A stretch of 64,000 nt of DNA from Puccinellia tenuiflora (lineage: Eukaryota; Streptophyta; Magnoliopsida; Poales; Poaceae): contig QRDG01000477.1 of assembly GCA_012064385.1 (NCBI GenBank), forward strand, positions 1-64,000. Reading direction: 5' to 3'. Positions 55,178-64,000 of this stretch are shown here, one piece after another; position 1 is the stretch's first letter, and every line of letters begins with the position of its first letter. Below the pieces are notes generated by a model that saw nothing but the letters and a program-made list of their open reading frames with translations, had not been told where the DNA came from and made no database searches. The position numbers were made by a program, and so were the translations under genes.

Positions 55178-58100
55178 CAAGGTGATGTGTAGCTGCACCG
55201 AAGACCAGGGCAGCTTGTTGATCTCACGGCTGCTGCCTAAGATATAGCTGTCGACACTATAACCATGAGACTAACTAGGAAAAAAAAGATAACGGTAAAG
55301 ATAACTAGTCCTCATCGATCGAGTCTCTCACGGAGTACGGGAGTAGGGATTTTTGTGCCCCTGAGCTCCAGTGATCCCTTTCATTTGAAAAAAGCGAAAC
55401 AAATATTTACGAGTTTTAATAAGAAATCACGGGTGTAACTGATAGTGTAGCCCACAACCATGTAAAAAATGAACTTCAAATATTTTGTGCTTCGACCTAC
55501 ACAAAAATGAAAAAGTGTGGATCTAATTATACGCATTTCAAATCTCCAAATTTTATCAGGTTTTTTTTTAGCTCGGAATACAAAGTATTTAAAGTTGATT
55601 TTTTACACGGTTGTTGGATACACCATTATCTACATCCGGGATTTTTTTTCAATATTTTTTAAAACTTCTAAGTATTTGTTTTAATTTTTTTAAATGGCCA
55701 GGAGCAGACTTTTCCGTCTCTCACGCACGTACAAAATAGGAAGAGTAGTGGCTAGAACCCAACTCACATCAATCAGCTTGTCTTTTGTAAACGACATGCA
55801 ACCAACACACACGGAGTCCACTACGTACTAGTACTGTACACATCGATCGAGCGGCCAACGACGTACGAAGTAACTCTCACAACTTTATGTCGATCGATAC
55901 TCACGAGTACGGATCTATCGTTGAAGCTTCTCAACCATTTCTTTCCATGGTTCCAGATAGAGAAACTTGAGATCGATGCTTTTCTGATGGAGGATCGGTC
56001 GATATATATGATCCATATTTTACTGCATCATTGCACTCCAAGTATATATTTATAATATTTTGCGAATCCCAACTATATATTTATATGAATAATATACATA
56101 CATATGTATCGGCCGGTATGCTGACCCGGCTGCTGCTGATCATCGATCATATCATATGCATGTACAGTGGCTGCAAAAGGCACAGCCGACCGAACACACG
56201 GGGGAGAGAAGATCCCAAACGGCAAAGAGAAAATGACGTTGCACAAGCTACCCGTATATACATAGGACAGTTTACACCATGAATATATCTATAGCGACAG
56301 TACTAGTGGCTGCTGCTATACGAGACAAACGTGAACTGGTTTATGCACAACCATCAAGTACACATGTACAGTTCCTCCTGTCACTGGCGCACACACTGAT
56401 CATTCGGGCGACGACCATTCTCTGCTGGAGACGTTGCACCAGCAACATACATGATACATCATACATGCATGACCTGCTAGTGACCGATCGATCGATACTG
56501 GAGTTCACACGACGATTACAAGTAGAGACACAAATCGATCAATCACGGCTCTAGCTAAAGGCGTCCATCCAAACACATATCTATATATGCATGCATGGCG
56601 AGTGGACAAATGAAGCCCGGGTTACAGGAAGTCCTTTATTTTGAAATTTTTGGAAAATTATACTTAAAATTTTCAAAAAAAAATCTGGAAAACAATTATG
56701 TATGTAGACAATGTTGTATTCTATACATATGTAAAATCTCAATACGAAATATCTTGTATTTTGGGTTGTATAAAAATGACGAAGTCTGACATTTGAAAGT
56801 AATGAACAGTGCAACATTTCTACTTTCTCAAATCTGCCATATTTTCTTATTTTTGTGTAGACCATAATATGAATTATTTTGATTTGAGATTTCGCGCGCT
56901 GGTAGAATACAACATTGTCTAAGGCTAAGATTTGTTTTCACGTTTTTTGAATTTCTAAAGAATGATTTTCAAAATATTAAAATAAAGGGCTCACTAGAGC
57001 TCGACCTCCATTTATGATTTATGTGCATGTATGTACCTATATTGTATAAGATTAATTAACTCCGAGTCATTCAAAGTACAATTTCATTCATTTATATATA
57101 TTTTTTGACAATCAATGACATATATATATATATATTTATTTATAGTAGCAATTAGTACATGGTAGAGATACATGAGCTGACTCCAAAAGAAAATATAAAA
57201 GAAAATATCAAATTTTCGTGGTCTTCAAACTCTTTCTTCTTCCTTGTCACAATCTTGTGTTCTTCTGAAGGAAATCATAGAAAAGTGACATAGATACCAA
57301 AGCACAAAACTGTAAATACCAACGAGGGTTCTCCCATAATTTTAATTTTGAGCCGCAGTGTCAAGGCTATGTGCACGCACGCAACCATTAAAGTAATCAA
57401 CAAACATTGGTAAGAGTACCAACACATCAGTATTCTAGGAAAAAGCAACCGAACAGCCTTGTCGACGTTGTTGGGAGCCGAGGGTACGAATCACCATTGC
57501 CGAGGACGTAGCAGTCGAGACAAATTTTATGAGGACAATACTCCTCGCGACAACCATGAGAAGAAATCCAAAATTGATCTGGTGAAGCAAGATCTGAAGT
57601 ACCATACCTTGACAATCTTTCAACACCACCATTGACGTCGGGAAGGAGATCTCGCGGTGGGCCAAAGATCACTTATTTAAGACGATGTCATCTCTATTGA
57701 GAAGAAGACGACTACCAGAACCCTAATCCAAGCTATTGAAAACACAGCTTTTATTAAAAACTCCTCTCATAGGTTAGGTGCCGGCGGCATAAATAGGGTT
57801 GTTGATAGCTCTTCTCTAACCAAAATCTGATGATGGAAGGTGGGACACGAGTGCGGACGGCGGTGGTGTTCTGGGGAAGCGACAAAGAGGGGCCGAAACG
57901 GCGGCGGAGCTAGGCAACGGCGCCAGAGAGAAGACATAATTAGTGATAAAGAGATGGCAGGTCGGACGAGGGTTCAATCCGATTTATAGTGTGATTTGAG
58001 GTGGATCTAATCTGTTGGGTCCGACGTGATGGGCATGTCCGGATGCATCCGAGCAACTCCATTTTCGCCCTGTGGATCTGAGGGGTGCCGGATAGCCCGT

Positions 58101-59628
58101 ACATTTCTGTTAGGTTTAGGGGGTCGGTTGGATATCATTTTTCTGTCTGGGCCAGATTGTCACCGGACATATGGGAGAAGTGGATGTGCGGTTAGAGAAA
58201 CCCAGTTAGAATGCACGATTTCGTAGATCTATTTCCTCGTCGTGGCCGGATGGATGGTACGTGATGCATGAGAAATTTCTTGTCGTCCAGAACTCAGTCG
58301 CGATGCAATCGTATCGTAGCCCCACGATCGATCTGTTCCAATAAAAAAGAAGTTCGGCGGAAGAAGAAGATCGTGCGCAGGCTTGACTGACTCGTCGTCT
58401 TGTGTAAGATTACTTACACGAGGCAGCTTTCATCAGCTGGTCGCCGCTACTGCACAGACACGGATGAAGAAATTGTACGTGACGTGCACGTACGTTAGTA
58501 GCTACTGTATACTGGAGTAGGTACGTAGAAGAAACGATTGGACGTCCACCGAATCGCACAGGAATTTTCGCGCAAAAAATAAAAGTATCGCACATGAATT
58601 TCTTCCGGGCGGATGTGCCCGGAGCCCAACCTTTGCTTGCCAAAAATTCTTAACGAAAGCGAAATAGAAACTTCCTTGACAAAAATGTGAGAAAATGTAT
58701 ACTCTCTCTATTGGCACAGAGCTTTTGATATGCACAATAACTAAGATTTTCTTACGAACCGAGTACAACGCAGATAGAGACCAACAAGCGCACATCATGC
58801 AACATACATGTACAGAGTACAGTAACGGTAGAGTTACACAATTGAGTCTCACAATACTAGAAAAAATTGGGTCAAACAGACGCGAAAATAGACTATGTGT
58901 GCTATTCCGAACACAGCCTAAGTTAAGCGCAGCTTACTTATGAGAAGACAAAAAGATTTGGGGGAAAAAAAACTTAGACGCCCACCTAATAAACACGGGC
59001 CATAACCAAAACAAGCGTCGTTGGGCTGAAACAGGCTTGAAGCCCAAGTGACAGAGGTGACAGCCAGTGCCCAGTAGCGGACACAACCTCAAAAAGATAG
59101 AAAAAAACAGTAGTAGGGGACACTGAACCAACGGCATTCGTTTAAGTGGACATCGGACAGTCACTGTTAATATTGTCGCAATACTCTCTATCAACACAGT
59201 GGCATATTTGCTGTTAATACTGGAAATGTCAGAGCAATCAGGATATACCTTTCGTTTAAGTGGAGAAGTTCACCATCGAATGTCGATCGGACAACATGGA
59301 TTGCAACCGATTTTCTAGTTTCTGTCGGCCGACCGATGCATAGCACACATCAATTTCGTTTCTCTGCTTGATGTTGTTGAGCCATGGTATCAGCAGGCTT
59401 CAATGCTAATTCTTTTTTTTTCCTGTCATGCCTTCCTTTTCTGCAATGCATGTTGTAGCATGTATTTACATACTCCATACTATGGCATGGGTTTAGCGGG
59501 AGACCCTGATCACATGCAACATGACTCCAACAGTTGGAGCCGGTGTAGCCTGAATGTAAACTGGGTTTGGATTGTCCATGAGGAATTTTTGGTCACAAAG
59601 GAAGGAGGAGAGAGAATGGTGGGAAAAG
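55178..59628. other. Long gene-poor stretch
   Basis: 4.4 kb with only short frames, none with a recognisable domain. It holds an AT microsatellite (57119-57135, TA repeat), a GC-richer patch at about 57440-58230 with two overlapping short minus-strand frames, and CACAATACTAGAAAAA at about 58850, similar to a CACTA terminus but without a partner. No RNA gene was recognised. Confidence 0.4.
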
Positions 59629-59636
59629 GGCATGAA

Positions 59637-59803
59637 CAGGGGCGAAGCTAGAGTATCTGGAAGCAGGGTGCACCCATGGTGTCACAACGCATAAAAATCA
59701 TTTTTTAGGGGTGCACATGTGGTAAAAAATGTCATTATACAAAGGATTTTGATTTTATCCGGGGTCCTATGCACCCGGACGGACTGGCGTGGATCCGTCC
59801 CTG
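59637..59803. mobile_element. hAT-type MITE, 167 bp
   Basis: Flanked by the perfect 8-bp duplication GGCATGAA (59629-59636 and 59804-59811). Ends CAGGGGCGAAGCTAG and, inverted, CAGGGACGGATCCACGCC share the CAGGG(G/A)CG start of hAT-type MITEs and of the element at 55025. Confidence 0.9.
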
Positions 59804-59811
59804 GGCATGAA

Positions 59812-60734
59812 GACATGTCGATTGTAGACTGGAGCAATGGGTAAAGTAGTCGATATCATGTTTCGGTGATGGAGGAAAGGTAGTGGTGCACCCCGTTGTC
59901 AAAGACATGAGAAAGAAAAGAGGTATATACGGTTTTGGTACCACAAGTTGCACGCGCCGAACGATTTATAGTCCCACAAGTTGCAAACTTGACGTTTTTA
60001 GTACCTAAACTTGCGATGCCGGGATTAGTTAGTCAGTTTAGTCCGACTGGTGCCACGTCGGACGCTGTCCTGGATGATAACGTTTGCAGTTCAGTACAGC
60101 TGAGTCGAAGAATTTCTGCTCATAGTCCTTCCGTGCGTGGCAGTTAGGAAGGCAACGGAAATTTGCACATTAGTCCAGAAAATCCCGTGATTGCTCTGTT
60201 TCCTTATTCTGTTGTTATGTTTTCCATCTCGTCCACCTCTAGCAGTCCCGCCTATGATGGAGAGGGTGAGAACCACCTCGAGCACTCCTATGGAGGACGG
60301 AGACGGCGGGTCGTTCGCCGCCGGAGATGCAGTACTACGAGCACGACGAAGATCCGCCGTCGTATGGTATGAGTTCTTGCGCTGGGGTTTTTCTTGCTTT
60401 CCTGTAGATTGCGTCGGGATTCCGTGGGTGTACGATCGTCGTTGTTTCTTTCTGCGTATTCTTCTTCTCTGCCTTCAATTTCTGTAGCTCTAGCTCCACT
60501 TGAGCTACCTTTATCACCATTTCTTATTGTCATCTTGTACCTCTCTGAAATTTCTTGTCCTAGCATAGTGGTTCTGGTCCTCTAGTTGATCAGCATCAAC
60601 CCGCTTTAGTTTTCTTCCCCTAAACGAGAACAAAACAAAACATCAAACACATCAGATTAATTTGAAAGTTGATTTAACTTGTTCTATTGCAGTTCTGCCG
60701 GTATCCGTTCTACTTGGATTGAGAAAACTCATAA
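59812..60734. other. Unassigned DNA
   Basis: Contains a local repeat, ACCACAAGTTGCA (59940) and CCCACAAGTTGCA (about 59972), of the kind found in dispersed grass repeats. A GC-rich piece at 60260-60370 gives overlapping arginine-rich frames. No gene is supported. Confidence 0.35.
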
Positions 60735-60829
60735 CAATTTAGTTGGAGTATACTGATGCTAAAAAAAGCCTCATGCAAGCTACAATTTAGTTGGAGTATA
60801 TTGATGCTAAAGAAAGCCTCCTGCAAGCT
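60735..60829 (+). repeat. Two tandem 48-bp units
   Basis: CAATTTAGTTGGAGTATACT starts at 60735 and, with two or three changes, at 60783. The second copy leads straight into the coding-like repeats at 60901. Confidence 0.85.
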
Positions 60830-60900
60830 GATTGGACGGCACGAACGACAGCTACTTCATGGCCTCGACGAGTCCATGGAACTCCATGTCGCTGAAGACG

Positions 60901-61115
60901 AAGACCTTCCTCACCATCAGCTCCGAGGGCAGCCGGCCTGCAACGGCCACGCAGAGGAGCTACGAGTTCCGCAGACCTTCTCACCATCCGCTCCGGGGAC
61001 AACCGGCCTGCGACGGCCACGCAGAGGAGCTGCAAGTTCTACCGGACCTTCCTCACAATCCGCTCCCGGGCAGCCGGCCCGCGACGGCCACGCAGAGGAG
61101 CTGCAAGTTCCGCCG
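60901..61115 (+). repeat. Three tandem coding-like units of 70-71 bp
   Basis: CGGCCACGCAGAGGAGCT recurs at 60944, 61014 and 61085. In the first copy one frame reads KTFLTISSEGSRPATATQRS and YEFRR, which looks like real protein sequence. The later copies fall into other frames because 70 and 71 are not multiples of three. A small gene fragment seems to have been triplicated by slippage or unequal exchange. The source gene was not identified. Confidence 0.75.
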
Positions 61116-62427
61116 CTGCCCCTGACGCCACATGGGACATTGGATTGGAGCCGCCCCGAGCTTTGATTTGATTCCATAGAACCTCCACTCTCACCGTCGT
61201 CCCCACGCGTCCACGATCGATTGTCACCGTCTCCGCCTTCCGCTGCACGTTGAAGGTCACCGCCGCCGCCGGGAGAGCTAGCGTAGGATTCCGATTGGGG
61301 AATCGCCTCCTGTTTTTCTTTTGATGCTAACAGACCTACCCTGTTAAGATTAATGGAGCTGACTATGCAGCGGCGCCGCATAATGGTTGTCCCGTGCGGC
61401 GGTTGCTAATCAGATGCATGCAGTGACGTAAGCGATGATGTCAGCTTAGAGTCCCTTTTAATGGTTAAATTTTAAAAAAATTATCTCTCAAACTGATAAT
61501 CCGATTAAAATTCCGTTTTCACCGTTGGATTAGTCGCGACGAGATCTATAAAACTAGATCCCATGTTACCATGTTTTGACAAAAAAAAATTCCGTTCGAT
61601 AGCTACCAGATTATTATCACTAATCTACCGGATTATAATAACTTAGCTATCAGGTTTTCTATATGCCATTTTGACCCCAATATATGGATTCATAATAATA
61701 ATTTGTGTGATTGATACCAGTCTTAAAATGTGGTAAAACTTACTCTCTCACTATGGATATCATTACAAATGTATAGATACATATAAAGAGCTCTTTTATG
61801 GTGCTTGGAAAACTACCACAGGTAGTTTCCGGTAGTTCCCCACCTAAAATATTTCAGCCGTTGGATTTGACTCTATCCCCTCTAATTTATGTCAGCCATT
61901 CAAGCACTGAAACTTAATTAGTGGGGGGTAAAATGGTAATTTGTTCAAGAACAGTTTAGACCTCTCCTTCGATCCCCTCCTCTCCTCCCCCTCGATTCGC
62001 GTCTCCGCCGCCAGACCGCCGCCACTGTGCACCGCCTCCTCTCCTCCCACTCGATTCGCCTCTCCGTCGCCAGATCGCTGCCGCACCGCATCCTCTCCAC
62101 GCCGCCACAGCTCCGATAATCCGTCGCGGCAGCCGCCGAGCCTGCAGTCCGCCGGGCCACCCGAGGCGGGCAAGCTCGTGGTGCCAGAGATCGTGCGCTG
62201 GGCGGAATAGTCCGGAAACCGCCTCGGCGGAGGCTGAGCGCGTCGTCAAAGACCTCCGCAAGCTCCTATTTTAGTTTTGATAAGGTTGAAGAGAAGTAAG
62301 AATCTGATGATGTAAGGCCTGTGACTGATACCACTTCCTGTTTCAGTTTTGATCTGTAGCAATTTATCGCTGACACTAGTAGGGTAATATCAGATTTTGA
62401 TGGTTTATCTTTGTTTCTTAATGCTAG
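61116..62427. other. Unassigned DNA upstream of the CDKB relic
   Basis: AT-rich to about 61950. GC-rich and C/T-rich (exon- or leader-like) from 61965 to 62270, with a short duplicated motif CTCCTCTCCTCCC-CTCGATTCG at 61978 and 62037. A possible exon-like reading around 62160-62270 (GKLVVPEIVRWAE) was not assigned to a family. Confidence 0.35.
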
Positions 62428-63069
62428 ATTGCTGGGCACTCCAAATGAGGAGGTCTGGCCAGGAGTAGGCAAGCTCCCGAACTGGCATGAGTACCCTCAG
62501 TGGAATGTCTGAAAGTTGTCTTCTGTAATTCCGAGTCTCGACGCTAATGGTATTGATCTGCTTGAGGTTAGTCATCATCATGGCTGAGTAGAGCTCGTTG
62601 CATGCGCCACGCAGCTCCCACACAGCTCCTTTTTTGTGTTTTGTTTTCTACTATGCCATGGAGGACACATCGTGTTTGTGTGTGAACTGTGCAGGATGGT
62701 GTTGTGTTAAGCCGGGGGTGTCAAGTGAGTATGAGTGTAGTATGTGTAATTTTGCTTTCACTGTATTTGTTAGAATTTTCTGTATTTGCTCCGTTTATTT
62801 GCCACGATCATCCCCTATTCCCCTGCTAGTTTTTGTGTAGTTACTCTCTGTCTGCCTTTGTAGCTGTGTATTTCTTAAATTAGATGATGTAAACAATAAC
62901 TGGATTCTCGTATGCCTGATGTTGGGAAAACTGTAAAAAAGCAAACATAAACGAAGAGGTGCTCTTTTTAGAATGTTGTCCCAAGTCCTAACCTATATTT
63001 CTATGATTCTTGCAGAAATTGCTGCAGTATGACCCATACTTCAATGACATAGACAAGGAGCTGTACTGA
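62428..63069 (+). pseudogene. 3'-end relic of a B-type cyclin-dependent kinase gene
   Basis: Plant CDKBs drive the G2-M transition. An exon (62428-62566) bounded by AG and GT signals reads RLLGTPNEEVWPGVGKLPNW followed by HEYPQWN, and later DANGIDLLE, the kinase subdomain X region typical of CDKB. An intron (62567-63015) ends in TTCTTGCAG. The last exon (63016-63069) reads KLLQYDPYFNDIDKELY and stop. A TGA at 62510-62512 interrupts the first exon, and the last exon lacks about 15 codons between QYDP and YF that intact family members have. The N-terminal two thirds was not found in the window. The splice borders show that it came from genomic DNA rather than from a processed mRNA. Confidence 0.85.
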
Positions 63070-63247
63070 AGTTGTCTTCATGACCCCTAGGGAAGCATCT
63101 CTTTTGCTTCAACGACAGGCTATTTTACCTCTGTTCTGTTTAGCGTGCACCATTCAGTGATATTTGTGATGGATAATTAAATGTGTCTTGGCGAGTATCA
63201 ATCAAGTGCTATTTGCTTCAAAGGTAGGGTTAACCTCTTAATTTGTA

Positions 63248-63419
63248 CTCCCTCCGTTTCATAATATAAGATGTTTTAGCCATTTTCCACACTCACATTT
63301 GGACCACATGTATCTAGACATGTTTTAGTGTATATATTCATCCACTTTCCATTCTTTTAGTCTGAATCTAGACAACATGTGAAACATCTAAAACATCTTA
63401 TATTGTGGAACGGAGGGAG
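63248..63419. mobile_element. Stowaway-type MITE, 172 bp
   Basis: Ends CTCCCTCCGTTTCATAATAT and the inverse ending ACGGAGGGAG, flanked by TA (63246-63247 and 63420-63421). Same length and subfamily as the copy inside the LTR at 7672-7843. It is inserted about 180 bp after the CDKB relic. Confidence 0.95.
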
Positions 63420-63421
63420 TA

Positions 63422-64000
63422 GCTCCTATTTAGTGTTTGTGATGGATAATAAAATCGTCTCGGTGAATGTAAATACTGATGGACGATTGGTTCGTGACGG
63501 TTAATGTCTGAATATTGCCTCTCAAGTTTGTAACACTCGCAGGTCAAAGCTTTGAATTTTTCCTGTTTGTTATGAATTTTATTTTCTTGTGTATTCGTCA
63601 CACTACAGTTTTGAATTTTGCTATGTATGTTGTAGGTCTGGAGTCATAATTTTAGTATTGAAGTTCGATAACCTGGACAGAACTAACTTCAACATCGACA
63701 CAATTCACGACATGAGCGATCAGTTGGAGCTACAAGAGGATATACAGGAGCATTGGTATCGACAACATCAAGAGCTACAGGAGCTAGTGCAACTGGGACA
63801 ACGACAAGAAGAAGAGGATCTAGGTGGCTGTTGTTTGGTGATGAATCAAGAAGATCAGATACACAAGATGAATTTCAGAACGCGCAAGGAGCTCCAGAAG
63901 ATGATGAATGATCAGAAATTTAGTATAAATATTTGTACATAGTAATTAGTGTGCTGCCAAAAATTAGTGTGCTGCCAGGCAGACATATATTCTTACGTGC
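63422..64000. other. Right edge, with an open frame of unknown value
   Basis: A plus-strand frame of 117 codons (63589-63942) has a Gln/Glu-rich, probably coiled-coil middle (LELQEDIQEHWYRQHQELQE) ending shortly before a possible stop and AT-rich DNA. TTAGTGTGCTGCCA is repeated at about 63947 and 63964. No family was recognised. It may be the last exon of a gene or of a transposon-derived frame. Confidence 0.3.

Noticed and set aside
57119..57135. TA microsatellite as a possible functional element
   Set aside because: Simple repeat in AT-rich DNA with no associated gene or structure.
58850..58866. Possible CACTA transposon terminus (CACAATACTAGAAAAA)
   Set aside because: No inverted partner or 3-bp target duplication could be found within the window.
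61892..62261. Several overlapping frames before the CDKB relic
   Set aside because: All arise from C/T-rich, GC-rich leader-like DNA; none has a domain, and no clean exon could be joined to the kinase exons.

Overview
The window looks like a stretch of a grass chromosome, most likely Triticeae (wheat, barley, Aegilops or a relative). The evidence is the LTR retrotransposons beginning TGATACGTCTC, the Stowaway MITEs with CTCCCTCCGT ends, Karma/L1-type LINEs, a Tekay-like chromovirus with LTRs of about 3.75 kb, and very GC-rich single-exon genes standing between repeats. No bacterial features (operons, CRISPR, rRNA) are present. Family and species names are from memory and were not searched.

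From 1 to about 37.8 kb the window is almost entirely transposable elements, and the nesting can be read from target-site duplications (TSDs). A 2.66-kb LTR element without pol (1974-4636, TSD AGCCC) sits in unassigned repeat-like DNA. A plus-strand LINE begins near 5102 and ends in an A-run at 35507. It has been split twice. First, a gag-protease-only gypsy element (7627-28008, TSD GAGCC) landed just after the start of ORF2. That element was itself split by a minus-strand Tekay-like gypsy element (13991-26349, TSD ACTAT). Its left LTR also took a 172-bp Stowaway MITE. Second, a 5'-truncated minus-strand LINE (28121-31965, 18-bp TSD) entered the endonuclease region and later received a solo LTR (30051-31650, TSD ATGAC). 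A further LTR fragment lies at about 36.7-37.8 kb.

From 37.8 to 50 kb the DNA is gene-bearing. It has a frameshifted ribosome-inactivating-protein relic (about 38.5-39.1 kb, minus), an intact armadillo-repeat gene (41733-42761, minus), a small inverted-repeat element carrying shuffled protein-kinase pieces (44129-44901), two local repeat arrays (45.0-45.7 and 46.2-46.5 kb), and an intact GT61 glycosyltransferase gene with a well-placed TATA box (47869-49425, minus).

From 50 to 64 kb the DNA is mostly AT-rich and non-coding. It contains a decayed tandem array with a unit of about 0.6 kb (50.8-54.6 kb) interrupted by a solo LTR (TSD ATCGT) and a 94-bp MITE, two hAT-type MITEs with 8-bp TSDs, short tandem repeats at 60.7-61.1 kb, a relic of the 3' end of a B-type cyclin-dependent kinase gene (62428-63069), and another Stowaway MITE.

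Only two protein genes look functional: the ARM-repeat gene and the GT61 gene. All retrotransposon coding regions that could be recognised carry frameshifts or stop codons. The long frame of the 1974-4636 element is open but unidentified.
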